In this document: in pieces, positions 19,722-28,919 of the stretch
How the letters are laid out: the number at the start of each line of letters is the position of its first letter
Numbering within the stretch: the stretch's first letter is position 1
NCBI RefSeq assembly: GCF_009795715.1
Contig: NZ_WTCR01000001.1
Coordinates: forward strand, 1 to 64,000
Origin: Labilibaculum euxinicum
GTDB lineage: Bacteria > Bacteroidota > Bacteroidia > Bacteroidales > Marinifilaceae
Direction of reading: 5' to 3'
DNA: 64,000 nucleotides
The notes under the pieces: model-generated
The model's input: only the letters and a program-made list of their open reading frames with translations
What the model was told of the DNA's origin: nothing
Databases searched by the model: none
Translations under genes and position numbers: made by a program

Positions 19722-20468
19722 TTATCTGAAAAATTTTTGAATTCGTTCTTTAAATATGTAGTAGAGAAACAGAGAATTGGTTGTTAAGTATCTTTTCCAC
19801 ATTCGGCGGGGCTCCTGCAAAAAGCGGTAAAACCATTCCAAACCTGAGTTTTGCATCCAAAGAGGTGCTCTTTTTACTTTCCCTGCTACTACATCAAACG
19901 AACCGCCAACGCCCATAATAAAGGACACTTTTAGCTGATCTTTGTAGGTATTCAGAAAAATCTCCTTGGTTGGAGAACTTATGGCTACAAATAAAATATC
20001 TGCATTCGATGCTGCAATTTGTGCTGCAATATCTGCTTCCTGAGCTTTGTTAAAATACCCATTTCGGAAACCGGCAATTATTTCTTCTCCAAAAACAGAC
20101 GTGTATTTTCGAACCACTTCGGATACCACTTCTTCTTTGCCTCCGAAGAAAAAGATTCTGTATTTTTTTTTAGCAGCCAAAATAACCAGTTCCTGCATCA
20201 AATCAACACCCGAAACTCTTTCCGGCAAAGGTTCTCCTAATAATCCCGCGGCCCAAACAACAGCCATTCCGTCCGCATTAATAATATCGCTGGCTACTAC
20301 CGATTTGTATAACTCGGTATCGGTTTGCATGTGCACCAGTTTGGCCGCATTTACCACAATGTGTTGAATTGGCTTTTTATCCCGAATAGAATCGTCGATC
20401 AGATGAAGAGTTTCCTTCATCGTCAACACGTCAACCGGCGAGTTCATTATCGTAATTCTCTTTTTCAT
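19722..20468 (-). CDS. WecG/TagA/CpsF-family glycosyltransferase
   Basis: A 248-residue GT26 enzyme. The family signatures are present: NAAKLVHM, NADGMAVVWAA near 85-95, the GV-D-L-M segment, FFFGG, and the C-terminal region rich in basic residues that binds the membrane. WecG and TagA transfer ManNAcA or ManNAc to a lipid-linked sugar as the second step of repeat-unit assembly. The same locus encodes WecB and WecC homologues that would make UDP-ManNAcA, so ManNAc(A) is a sensible donor here (inference). Confidence 0.92.
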   Translation of the reverse strand: MKKRITIMNSPVDVLTMKETLHLIDDSIRDKKPIQHIVVNAAKLVHMQTDTELYKSVVASDIINADGMAVVWAAGLLGEPLPERVSGVDLMQELVILAAKKKYRIFFFGGKEEVVSEVVRKYTSVFGEEIIAGFRNGYFNKAQEADIAAQIAASNADILFVAISSPTKEIFLNTYKDQLKVSFIMGVGGSFDVVAGKVKRAPLWMQNSGLEWFYRFLQEPRRMWKRYLTTNSLFLYYIFKERIQKFFR

Positions 20469-20517
20469 ATGAGTATAATTTTAAGTTTTTGCCATATGGA
20501 ACTCGCCAAACAGTCAT

Positions 20518-21720
20518 TCATGTGTTTGTGAGCTTTTTCTCATGACTCGTTTCATATTCCGGTATTTTTATAGTTTCAACTAAATAATTCGATAAGGACA
20601 AAAACATCCAGGCTTGTGCCCATCGGATGTAAGGAATCTTATTTTTTCCGCGTTTCCCTAACTGGAAATAGAAATAACCGGATTGATCCTGAAGATTGTT
20701 GATGGTCCATTGTAAAACCCGATCAACCAATTCCTGATTCTCTTCCAACACATTTAAGCTGCATAGTGTAATGGGTAGTTGAGCCGGACAATGTATATCA
20801 ATTGGATAAACTGAATTGCTGTAATATTTTGGCGTTCCGTCTTCGGCAAAAAAATTGGCTAAATAGTAATCCAATCCCAATTGAATTTGCCGGTCGAAGG
20901 AAGAATCCTTAGCATATTTTCGATAATCGGATAAGGCCTCGAGATTAAATCCGGTATGAAAATTATCAATCCAGCGATGATAAGGCAAAGTACCATACGA
21001 CCAGGATCCATCGGAGTTTTGGTGCTTGATGCAATACCTTACCGATTGCTTTGCACAATTCAAAACTTCCTCCTCTTGTGTATAATGATAGATTCTCGAC
21101 AGCATCCGGCTTCCTAAAAGAGAAGCATTAAAAACCTGAGTTTGATCCAATGGAGAATACGAAAAACAGAAATCCCCGTTTCCGTCGTAGGTTCGGTTCA
21201 AATCCTTCAAAATAAAATCTTTGATTCGTATGGCGGTCTCCAACAACTTTTCATCTCCCAATATTTCGTAGGCGTCCAGCAATGCACAGCCTACATAAGT
21301 TGTAACAACTACCGATGGTGTGCCTTTGGGTTGAAAAAAGGCTCTTGCCTGCCAATCAAAATTGTATCCCCAACAGGGGCCCCACCAGCCTTTCGATTGC
21401 ATTTCCAATAATTTTTCGCTCAGAAAATGAATCCGGGATCTTACCTCCTGTGTTCGATCAAATTGATAGAGCTTACAATATCCACTAAGAAATAAACCAA
21501 GACCTTTTGGATTGTAATCCTTCTCAACTCTGGTAAGACCCCGGAAATTTATTGGACTTTTTTTAAATGCCTGAATCCAAATCAATCGCATTAACCTGCT
21601 GTTTTTCACAAAAGGAATGGACTGAAAAAGTTTGGAATTCAGGCCATCGTATGGATCCCAGCCTTTGTATTCCTGACTTTCGATATAGTTTCTAAGTTTC
21701 TGGAAACTTGCTTTGTACAT
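20518..21720 (-). CDS. Alpha/alpha-toroid protein of the EPS locus, function unknown
   Basis: A 400-residue soluble protein with no signal peptide. It shows repeated helix pairs with aromatic/glycine turns (for example NSDGSWSYG and QDQSGYFYFQLG), as in alpha/alpha-barrel proteins such as terpenoid-cyclase-fold, AGE epimerase or GH88/lyase-like enzymes. Similar proteins occur in Bacteroidota capsule loci, sometimes misnamed in databases. No catalytic residues can be assigned. Location between a deacetylase and a glycosyltransferase gene suggests a polysaccharide-related role. It could be a cytoplasmic epimerase or hydrolase; I do not name one. Confidence 0.7.
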   Translation of the reverse strand: MYKASFQKLRNYIESQEYKGWDPYDGLNSKLFQSIPFVKNSRLMRLIWIQAFKKSPINFRGLTRVEKDYNPKGLGLFLSGYCKLYQFDRTQEVRSRIHFLSEKLLEMQSKGWWGPCWGYNFDWQARAFFQPKGTPSVVVTTYVGCALLDAYEILGDEKLLETAIRIKDFILKDLNRTYDGNGDFCFSYSPLDQTQVFNASLLGSRMLSRIYHYTQEEEVLNCAKQSVRYCIKHQNSDGSWSYGTLPYHRWIDNFHTGFNLEALSDYRKYAKDSSFDRQIQLGLDYYLANFFAEDGTPKYYSNSVYPIDIHCPAQLPITLCSLNVLEENQELVDRVLQWTINNLQDQSGYFYFQLGKRGKNKIPYIRWAQAWMFLSLSNYLVETIKIPEYETSHEKKLTNT

Positions 21721-21799
21721 ATATTCTGAATTATAGATGTGCTGAGAAAACTTGTTCCGTGAGAAAAGTCCTCTTAAGGGAATTTTGAGGTGTTTTTAC

Positions 21800-22879
21800 T
21801 TACTGTTGCTTTATTTTTTCCTGCAATTCGCTTAAAGTATGGAATGCTATTTCCCTTTTTCCTGCTTGTTTGGCCAAATAAAGCAAGGCATCCGGATAGT
21901 AGAAATCCTTTGGATGTCCGACCAAAACAAAGGGATGAAACAGCATTGCTGAATGTTTCTGAAGCCTGATTGCCGCTTTTAAAAAGTTTCTCATTTTCCC
22001 TTTCGAGAACAAACAAAAATCCCAGGTTAAGGCCTCTTCCTGAAGCAAAAACTGAACCGTCTCCCATTTTGATTTCTTTGCGCTGTTGTTTTTAAATTTC
22101 TCCAAGGAATTGGCTTTATTCTGCATTGCAGATTTTATTCGTACTGCATCGTATTTTAGGATTCGTCTTCGCTTTTGAGCAAAAATTGGCAGTTCCAAAA
22201 ATCCACTGCTAATGCCGTTTGAACTCATCAAAGAATTATTGGATGCATACCAGTAAGCTTTGGTTTCTGAAATATTTGAATAATCGTATCTCGACAAATT
22301 GCCTTCCGCTTTTCCACCAAAATAAACCGAGCTGTCTGCAATAAAGGAATGCTGCTTAAGAACTTTCAGTAATCGGTCAGATGGATCGATATTGTATCCT
22401 CCTGCCCTAAGTATGTTGCACTTGTATTCAGAATTTATCGGTTGCAGAATGGACTCCAAAGTCTCTTTTCCCTTTCGGATTAGTTCCGGCAATCCCATGC
22501 TAATGGTTTCGTCCGGCTGATCGGGCACCTCAGGCAACCTCCAGTAATCCAAATTCAGCAACCATTCCCCTTTTTCATATTTTGCATCAATCCATTGCGG
22601 ATGCAGGTGCAATTGTACATCGTGCCCCAATTGATAAGCTCTCTGTATTTGCTCTTTCATGGCAGTTGCAGGATTCAACGAATATCCCATTGTAATGCCA
22701 CTCTCGTAAGCTTCCTTCAGCTTCCAGTATTCTACCACCTCAAAAAATATAGTCAGTTTAATCTTGTGCTGTTCGCAAATACCCAACATTCTATTGGTTG
22801 GCTCAATGATGTGCTTGAAAACATCGCCCCGACCAGAACCAAAAAGTTCGTAGTCGAGTGTTAGGCAAAGAGAGATCAT
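21800..22879 (-). CDS. NodB-like polysaccharide deacetylase family protein
   Basis: A 359-residue protein without a signal peptide. It opens with SLCLTLDYELFG, in place of the usual D-D motif of NodB enzymes, and contains LHLHPQW (about 92-98), a likely metal-binding H-x-H. Its length and motifs resemble the variant polysaccharide deacetylase-like proteins in EPS clusters. It may remove N-acetyl groups from a lipid-linked intermediate, but the substrate is unknown. Upstream lies the 21-bp tandem repeat. A second, more typical deacetylase is at 27978-28919. Confidence 0.75.
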   Translation of the reverse strand: MISLCLTLDYELFGSGRGDVFKHIIEPTNRMLGICEQHKIKLTIFFEVVEYWKLKEAYESGITMGYSLNPATAMKEQIQRAYQLGHDVQLHLHPQWIDAKYEKGEWLLNLDYWRLPEVPDQPDETISMGLPELIRKGKETLESILQPINSEYKCNILRAGGYNIDPSDRLLKVLKQHSFIADSSVYFGGKAEGNLSRYDYSNISETKAYWYASNNSLMSSNGISSGFLELPIFAQKRRRILKYDAVRIKSAMQNKANSLEKFKNNSAKKSKWETVQFLLQEEALTWDFCLFSKGKMRNFLKAAIRLQKHSAMLFHPFVLVGHPKDFYYPDALLYLAKQAGKREIAFHTLSELQEKIKQQ

Positions 22880-22909
22880 GAGATTTTGATGGTTTAACTG
22901 GTTTGGTAT

Positions 22910-23188
22910 TTATTTCAGATGCAGACTTTGTACATTGATACATTGCTCTTGCATTGCTTCGGGTTGCTTTTGTATTTCTTCAGGTTGCTCTTGCGTTTCT
23001 TCCATGTTCCCATGCGTTTCTTCATGTTGCTTTTGCATTTCTTCCACGTTCCCATGCATTTCTTCGCGTTGATCAGGCATTTCTTCGACGTTCCCATGCA
23101 TTTCTTCACGTTGCTCTTGCATTTCTTCGCATTGCTTTTGCGATTTCCCTTGTATATCTGATTGAATATTTTCTTTGTTGGTCTTCTT
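22910..23188 (-). other. In-frame reading frame directly after the ATP-grasp stop codon
   Basis: After the TGA at 23189-23191 the same frame continues for 92 sense codons to a TAA at 22910-22912. It begins KKTNKENIQS and runs into the heptad repeats. It might be translated as a readthrough extension, as a separate 70-residue peptide from the ATG at 23122, or not at all. The composition (Q, E, M, H) is unlike either neighbour gene, and codon choice is that of the repeat. Confidence 0.4.
22931..23140 (-). repeat. Ten tandem 21-bp (heptad) units
   Basis: On the minus strand ten consecutive 21-nt units encode seven-residue blocks of the type QxQxEEM alternating with HGNxEEM (for example QEQREEM, HGNVEEM, PDQREEM). 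The central units are close to identical and the outer ones decayed. Because the period is a multiple of three, the plus strand is also open and gives a meaningless leucine/phenylalanine-rich frame. Copy number is likely to vary between strains. Confidence 0.9.
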
Positions 23189-24289
23189 TCAGCGTTTCAC
23201 CTGTCGGAAAAACGGTTTCAAATCACCGATATCCCACACATCAAAAGTTCTGCTGCTGAAGTTGAACAGGACTGAGAACATGTGCATTATCTTTCTCGGG
23301 TTTTTAGCAATTAAAACCATGTCGCGCAGAACATTCATCCATTGAACCTGTTTGGAATTCTTTTGATTACTAACGCACTCTCCTAAAATATAGGGGATCA
23401 AATCAGGATATTTCAGTTTCATGATCCGGATAAAACCAAACGGCCGGGGGTTCACCTCCAAAAGATAAGGCTCGCCATTAAAAATTTTAAATTCAACATC
23501 TAAAAAACCGGTAAATAATGTTTTGCCAATTAATTGAATGGATTTTTCTTCTATAATTTCGGCAAATCCGCCGCGATATTCTTCCACAACCGAAGAGACT
23601 CCCGAACGATAATGCCGGACTTCATTCACACAAATGCCTGCCACTAAATTTCCTTGATCGAAATAAGCTCCATAGGAGTAATTATTTTGTAAATCTGCTC
23701 CCAAAAACTGCTGCATAACCAGCGATTGTTTTTCGCGTTCGCCAAGAGTTTGATAAAGATTCTTTACCTCTTTTATATTGTGCACCAAACTAGTTTTGAA
23801 AGCTGGTTTTTCATACAAATAGATATCCTCATTCCACTTTACTATTTGCGGAAATGTAAAACGCCTGTCATCGGTATCGTGATTCAATTGACTCAGAAGA
23901 ATTGATTTTGGGTATTTGCAATTAATCTCCTCAGCCAATTGGTAGGTATGCAGTTTGTTCAAAAAAATAGATAAAGCCTCTTTATCATTAGGTACAACAT
24001 TAAACAGAGTGAAAAACCCGGGAAAATTCTTCATCAGAAAAGACAGGTAAAAACCACTCGCTACGATACAATCCTGCATCTGATTTTTCGAGGCTAAATC
24101 TGTCAATTTGCCAATCAAATCCTCTTTTGTATCAACAATTAATTTTATGCCGTAACGGGAATACATGGCAATTTCGTTTTTGCGCCCCAGTACAGTAACC
24201 AAATATCCTATCCGACTATATTCCCGCAATAAAAATAAAGCTTGTGGTCCCGCACCAACAATCACAATCTGCTTCTGAATCAGGCTCAT
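23189..24289 (-). CDS. ATP-grasp ligase of the EPS locus (third paralogue)
   Basis: A 366-residue protein. An N-terminal Rossmann-like pre-ATP-grasp domain (IVGAGPQALFLLREY, 10-24) is followed by an ATP-grasp domain ending in LEVNPRPFGF, which supplies the metal-binding glutamate and asparagine. Related enzymes (D-aspartate ligase and carbamoyl-phosphate-synthase-like ATP-grasp proteins) join an amino acid or acid to an amine through an acyl-phosphate. Its start overlaps the stop of the preceding CapK-like gene by 4 bp (ATGA), so the two are probably translationally coupled. The substrate is unknown. Its own stop is followed in frame by a heptad-repeat sequence. Confidence 0.85.
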   Translation of the reverse strand: MSLIQKQIVIVGAGPQALFLLREYSRIGYLVTVLGRKNEIAMYSRYGIKLIVDTKEDLIGKLTDLASKNQMQDCIVASGFYLSFLMKNFPGFFTLFNVVPNDKEALSIFLNKLHTYQLAEEINCKYPKSILLSQLNHDTDDRRFTFPQIVKWNEDIYLYEKPAFKTSLVHNIKEVKNLYQTLGEREKQSLVMQQFLGADLQNNYSYGAYFDQGNLVAGICVNEVRHYRSGVSSVVEEYRGGFAEIIEEKSIQLIGKTLFTGFLDVEFKIFNGEPYLLEVNPRPFGFIRIMKLKYPDLIPYILGECVSNQKNSKQVQWMNVLRDMVLIAKNPRKIMHMFSVLFNFSSRTFDVWDIGDLKPFFRQVKR

Positions 24290-25557
24290 TTTTTTTCAAT
24301 TTGAGATACAACTAAATTAAACTTCCCTCTGTGGCTTCTGATCAATCCCTGCGTTTCAATTTTTTCAAACCTGATTCTACAATCAGCCCCCAATAAAGCT
24401 CTTAAGTTTTGTTCCAATTGGGTGCAGTCTAGGTTTGTAAACCCTTTATCTGGAACCAGATTTACAGTTATTTCTCCCACGGTATTTTGAATAATTTGAG
24501 CCGCCAGAAGCTGATTTATTTTCTTGAATGCCAAATCCAATCGTCCAATTCGCTGACCATCTTTTAAAATCACATAATCATCATCACGACCTTCTATTTT
24601 TTGAACCACACAGGCTCCGTTACTTGTGGGTGCCAGTTGAATTATATCATCTACCTTATAACGAATTAAAGGAAATGCTCTGTTGATAAATCCGGTTGTT
24701 ATTAAATGATTGTCGGCAAATTCGGTATGAGAATACAATGGAAACTCATGATAATAAGAATCATTAAACTGTCCAAAAGCAACTGTTTGTTCTGCATTTC
24801 CATACCAATCGAATATTTTGGTATGGAAAACTTTCTCTACTATTTCTCTTTGGAAATCGTGCAGTACCTCCGAAGAGGTAAATGCAAGCGGAATGTTTAA
24901 TTCCAAATTGGCTTTGTACAACTCTGTGGCCAATATGTGCATAGAACTTGGATATGCCTTTATTACTTTAGGCTGAAAATTAGTGATCATTTTATGAATC
25001 CTGCCAATTTCATCCGCCCCCAAATGAAAGCTGGAGATGTACAAAACATTATTGCTTTTATCGAAATAAGAAACTGTATTCCGATCCAGTACACCTCGAA
25101 GAGAAACAACAGGATCACCCAAATGATAACCATGCATTTGCTGGAAAAAATGTCCGTATGCATACTCTTTTATTGTTGATAAAAAATCCCTGTAGACCTG
25201 GAGAGGTGTTCCTGTTGTACCGCTCGAATAGGCTTTAAAAACCATTAACCTTGATTTGGTTAAAATATCGGCACTGTTTTTTTTAACAATCGATTTATTG
25301 ATGATTGGTAATTTATTTATATCCGATAAATTTTTAACCGAATCAATAGTTAATCCATGAGACTGATACAGATTTTTATAGAATTTTGAATTTTCAAAAG
25401 CATTTCGAAATTGTTTTACAATTTCCTTCTCTTTTAAATCCAATAATTTCTGTTCCGAACAAGTGTTCAAATCAATAATTTTTCTGAGCTCTTTTTCGAA
25501 ACCACTTCCAAACTTAATTTTATAAGCAATCAAATCTTTGATTAATCGATAAGTCAT
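24286..25557 (-). CDS. CapK/PaaK-like adenylate-forming enzyme, copy 2
   Basis: A 423-residue member of the phenylacetate-CoA ligase-like branch of ANL enzymes. The phosphate-binding loop YSSGTTGTPLQVYRD (about 110-124) and a DWYGNAEQ segment are intact. Homologues called CapK occur in capsule loci without known substrates; they would activate a carboxylic acid as an acyl-adenylate. It is clearly a paralogue of the gene just upstream (25574-26893), 16 bp away, and overlaps the ATP-grasp gene downstream. Tandem duplication with retained active-site motifs in both suggests distinct substrates. Confidence 0.85.
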   Translation of the reverse strand: MTYRLIKDLIAYKIKFGSGFEKELRKIIDLNTCSEQKLLDLKEKEIVKQFRNAFENSKFYKNLYQSHGLTIDSVKNLSDINKLPIINKSIVKKNSADILTKSRLMVFKAYSSGTTGTPLQVYRDFLSTIKEYAYGHFFQQMHGYHLGDPVVSLRGVLDRNTVSYFDKSNNVLYISSFHLGADEIGRIHKMITNFQPKVIKAYPSSMHILATELYKANLELNIPLAFTSSEVLHDFQREIVEKVFHTKIFDWYGNAEQTVAFGQFNDSYYHEFPLYSHTEFADNHLITTGFINRAFPLIRYKVDDIIQLAPTSNGACVVQKIEGRDDDYVILKDGQRIGRLDLAFKKINQLLAAQIIQNTVGEITVNLVPDKGFTNLDCTQLEQNLRALLGADCRIRFEKIETQGLIRSHRGKFNLVVSQIEKK

Positions 25558-25573
25558 ATTCGAAGTTTATGGT

Positions 25574-26893
25574 TTAAGTTTCCTGCATAATTTCTCTGAT
25601 CACCTGATTTCCCTTCTGAGAATTAAGGTTCGAAACCATCAAATTATACTTCCCTGATACTGTTCGAATAATTTGGTCTTCGCCGATTTCTTTGTAATTA
25701 ATCTTGCAATCAGCACCCAAAAGCTGAGTTAAATTCTTAATGAGGTTTGCTTTATTCGTCTCCGTAAAATTATAATCCGGAATGATATTCAAATCTATTT
25801 CGCCTGCTGCATTCTGAACTATTTGTGCTCCCAGAATGTTCTTTACGTTGCTAAAATTAAAGGCATGATCCAAAAGGCCGATTTGCTGCCCGTTTTTCAA
25901 CAACACATACTGATTATCCCGTCCTAAAATTCGGCTGGTACAACAACGAATGCAGCTGCTGTCGCACTTCAATTTTATCACATCATCAATTTTGTAACGA
26001 ATCAACGGAAAAGACTTATTAATAAAACCCGTAGTAATAATGCACTTTTCCTGCACCTCAATATGAGCATACAAAGGAATATCCTGATACAAATCCTTCT
26101 TTACCTGACCTAAAGAGATGGTTTGTTCGGAATTCCCATACCAGTCGAAAATTTTTGTGTGCAGAACCTTCTCAATAATGCTTCGTTGAAAATCGTGCAG
26201 CACTTCGGAAGAAGTAAAAGCCAGCGGAATCTGTAAATCGAGTCCTGCTTTGTACAATTCTACCGAAAGAATCTGCAGAGAGGATGGATATGCCTTTACT
26301 ACCTTGGGACTGAAATCTTTAATTAACCGGTAATACTTCTTAATATTTTTTTCATTCAGATTATAGCTCGACAAATGAAGGGTATTTAATGAACGATCGT
26401 ATCTGGAAATTTCACTTTGATCTAAATCTCCTTTGATAGAAATCACTTTATCGCCCAACTGATACCCGTGCATACTTTGAAAATAGTATCCGTAAGAATA
26501 TTCTTTACAAACCGATTGATAATCGCGGTACAGCTTTAACGGCGATCCGGTTGTTCCGCTGGTATAAGCGGTATAAACAAACAATTTATTACAGGTTAGC
26601 AATTCATCAACCCTATGGCGTATGTCTTCTTTTGTGATGATAGGAATCAATTTTGCATCATCAGTTGACTGGATTGAATTTAAGTTCAATCCGTGCTCCT
26701 GATAAAGCTTATTATAAAATTTAGAATTGGTAAATGCATTTTGATATTGCTTTACAAATTCCTGATTTTTAAGTTCTAATAATTGAGATTCGCTAATTGA
26801 GTACAAGTCGGCTATCCGCTGTAATTCTTTTGAAAACCGGTAACCAAACTTAATTTTGCTCAATAAGTAATCCCTTAGTGCTCTGTAGTTCAT
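25574..26893 (-). CDS. CapK/PaaK-like adenylate-forming enzyme, copy 1
   Basis: A 439-residue paralogue of the next gene. The P-loop TSGTTGSPLKLYRD and the DWYGNSEQ segment are present. A distinctive cluster of cysteines (C-x-x-x-C-x-x-C-C, in the SSCIRCCTS segment) near residue 310 is absent from copy 2 and could bind metal or be chance. Its start overlaps the end of the GT4 gene by 44 bp, so the two are coupled. It probably activates an acyl group for decoration of the polysaccharide (inference from family and context). Confidence 0.85.
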   Translation of the reverse strand: MNYRALRDYLLSKIKFGYRFSKELQRIADLYSISESQLLELKNQEFVKQYQNAFTNSKFYNKLYQEHGLNLNSIQSTDDAKLIPIITKEDIRHRVDELLTCNKLFVYTAYTSGTTGSPLKLYRDYQSVCKEYSYGYYFQSMHGYQLGDKVISIKGDLDQSEISRYDRSLNTLHLSSYNLNEKNIKKYYRLIKDFSPKVVKAYPSSLQILSVELYKAGLDLQIPLAFTSSEVLHDFQRSIIEKVLHTKIFDWYGNSEQTISLGQVKKDLYQDIPLYAHIEVQEKCIITTGFINKSFPLIRYKIDDVIKLKCDSSCIRCCTSRILGRDNQYVLLKNGQQIGLLDHAFNFSNVKNILGAQIVQNAAGEIDLNIIPDYNFTETNKANLIKNLTQLLGADCKINYKEIGEDQIIRTVSGKYNLMVSNLNSQKGNQVIREIMQET

Positions 26894-27932
26894 GGTAAAT
26901 TGAAAATAGAGTTTTTAAAACGCTTTGAGGATAGAAGTCAACACTCCCTTTTGCCGACCTTTCAGAGTAAATCTGTATCAAATTATGGTTGTTTAGTAGT
27001 TTTAAAATGGCTTTTTTTATCGCGTCCTCATTTCCGGCATCAACTAAAATGCCATTCTTGTATTTGTAAATTAAATCAGGGATTCCTCCCGCATTACTTG
27101 ATATTATTGGCAGTGAATAACTCATTGCTTCCAAAATAGATAAGGGCAATCCTTCCTTGTAGGAAGGCAAAATAAAAATGTGCGATGAGCGCATCAACTG
27201 ATCTTTTTTCTCTGCATCTACCCAACCTTCAAATTGTACCAGATTCTCTAATTTCCATCTCGAAATATATTTTTTTAGCCGGGCCACTTCTCCATTACCG
27301 GCAATCTTTAAGCTTAGTCTCCCCTCAAAATTGGTTCTGTTTTTCGAAATGGTTTTTAATAAATCAAATATTCCCTTATTGTCACCAATTAAGCCCAAAA
27401 AGAGAAACTGAAGTTTGCCATTCAACACTATTTTATTGGCTTCAGCCGGAGGAATAATCATGTTGTTTAAAATCACCACACGCTTCGGATGAAAAGCGCT
27501 GGAAAAGAAATGCTTCCACTTTTCAGTCAGGCAAAAAACAACATCCGCAGACTGAATTACGTAACGAATTCTCTTTTGTATAAATACCGGTGATTCCAAA
27601 TAAAAATCGCGAAACCCACCTCCGTGGATATGATAGATCAGTTTCTTGTTAAACAGCCTGTGAACTATCGAGAACAGAATGTATTTGCGGTAAAAACTAC
27701 CTTTCGATGCTCCGTGAATATGAATAATTTTAATATCTGAATCTTTTAAAAGGCGAAATATCAATTCAATTACACAAACAGGAAACCAAATACTATTCAA
27801 CACTTTTGAGCTGAATCGATGCGAAACAATCAGCTTAAATGGTTTGATGTGTTTCGAATAATTATTTACACACAAGCCGATTCCACCTTTACTTTTTGTA
27901 TTCCCAGGAGCAATAAATAATACTTCTTTCAT
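26850..27932 (-). CDS. GT4-family glycosyltransferase
   Basis: A 360-residue GT-B enzyme of the GT4 family. The N-terminal glycine-rich segment KGGIGLCVNNY and the C-terminal donor-binding motif (EGLPLSILEAMSYSLPIISSN, with the E-x7-E pair) are complete. It would add a hexose or similar sugar to the growing lipid-linked repeat unit on the cytosolic face of the membrane. Donor and linkage cannot be inferred. It overlaps the next gene by 44 bp. Confidence 0.92.
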   Translation of the reverse strand: MKEVLFIAPGNTKSKGGIGLCVNNYSKHIKPFKLIVSHRFSSKVLNSIWFPVCVIELIFRLLKDSDIKIIHIHGASKGSFYRKYILFSIVHRLFNKKLIYHIHGGGFRDFYLESPVFIQKRIRYVIQSADVVFCLTEKWKHFFSSAFHPKRVVILNNMIIPPAEANKIVLNGKLQFLFLGLIGDNKGIFDLLKTISKNRTNFEGRLSLKIAGNGEVARLKKYISRWKLENLVQFEGWVDAEKKDQLMRSSHIFILPSYKEGLPLSILEAMSYSLPIISSNAGGIPDLIYKYKNGILVDAGNEDAIKKAILKLLNNHNLIQIYSERSAKGSVDFYPQSVLKTLFSIYHELQSTKGLLIEQN

Positions 27933-27977
27933 TAGAAATGTAATATGAAGTTTATAAGGTGAAAAACAGTTTCATTT

Positions 27978-28919
27978 TCAAGAATACTGATCTACGATTT
28001 GAACGCTGACTTTTCTGTTTTCTGATTTTAATTTCAATTGCAAAGGTTGAATGTACTGATGCCACAAACCTAACATGCGTGCAATGTTCTCGTATTTCCC
28101 TCCTTTTGTATTGATGGAAACTCTGGGAATTTCGTACATGCCATTATTTTTCCTACTTAGATCCGGACTCGTAGTAAAAGCCATTTTATAGCCATTCTTT
28201 TTTAAGAATTCAAAATCCCTTTCATCGTAATCGCCGTTTGGATATGCGAATGAATTAATTTCCGTTTTCAACCAGCTCTCTAAAATTTTTTTCGATTCGG
28301 AATACTCAAATGCCAGTTCCTCATTGCTGCATTGAATACCAATTGGATGATGATAGGTATGCGATCCGATGGTAACAAGCGGATGCTTGTGCAAATATTC
28401 CAGTTCTTTCAGATTTACAGCCGACCTCTTTAAAATTCGTTCGGCAGCAGCATTTCGAACATATTCCATTCGCTCACTGTTTTTCATCCTTTTTAAATCC
28501 TCAGCACCACTTATTTCGGGATACTTACTTTTTAAATAAGGAACGTATTCCCACCAATAATTCCCCGACACAACCGGTTTAACGGGTGCGAAAATTGAAA
28601 TTGGAATTTGATATTTCTCAATTATTGGAATCAATTTTAAGTTCCCTTTCCATGCATCATCAAACGAAACAAAGGCTTTCCTTTCCTTCAACTCATCTCT
28701 GCCAAGCGCAAAATCATACAATTCTTTCTCACTGATAAAATGAAAATTATGAGCTCTTAAAAACAGAATTATTCCTTGAAATAAAAAAGGAGACGGGTTG
28801 TGAAAATAGATAGACAAAACATGTTTGTCAAACTTTTTCAGTCCATAACTTTTAAAAAGTAAAAGCAGAACCATACCCAAAATATCTCCAAGTATTTTCT
28901 TAAATCCTTCCATTGCCAT
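27978..28919 (-). CDS. NodB-type polysaccharide deacetylase
   Basis: A 313-residue protein with a hydrophobic N-terminus (about 8-22, probable membrane anchor). The metal-binding motif I, FVSFDDAW (about 73-80), and motif II, SHTYHHP (about 172-178), are both present, so this copy looks catalytically complete. It would remove acetyl groups from amino sugars, in the periplasm if the anchor is real. Its start overlaps the end of the upstream FemAB-like gene by 20 bp. Together with a FemAB-like gene it recalls the pairs seen in PEP-CTERM/exosortase-linked EPS loci, but no exosortase is present here. Confidence 0.88.
   Translation of the reverse strand: MAMEGFKKILGDILGMVLLLLFKSYGLKKFDKHVLSIYFHNPSPFLFQGIILFLRAHNFHFISEKELYDFALGRDELKERKAFVSFDDAWKGNLKLIPIIEKYQIPISIFAPVKPVVSGNYWWEYVPYLKSKYPEISGAEDLKRMKNSERMEYVRNAAAERILKRSAVNLKELEYLHKHPLVTIGSHTYHHPIGIQCSNEELAFEYSESKKILESWLKTEINSFAYPNGDYDERDFEFLKKNGYKMAFTTSPDLSRKNNGMYEIPRVSINTKGGKYENIARMLGLWHQYIQPLQLKLKSENRKVSVQIVDQYS

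Noticed and set aside
22919-23259. Plus-strand frames rich in leucine, phenylalanine and histidine opposite the heptad repeat
   Set aside because: They are the complement of the 21-bp repeat; composition follows from the unit and not from a gene.
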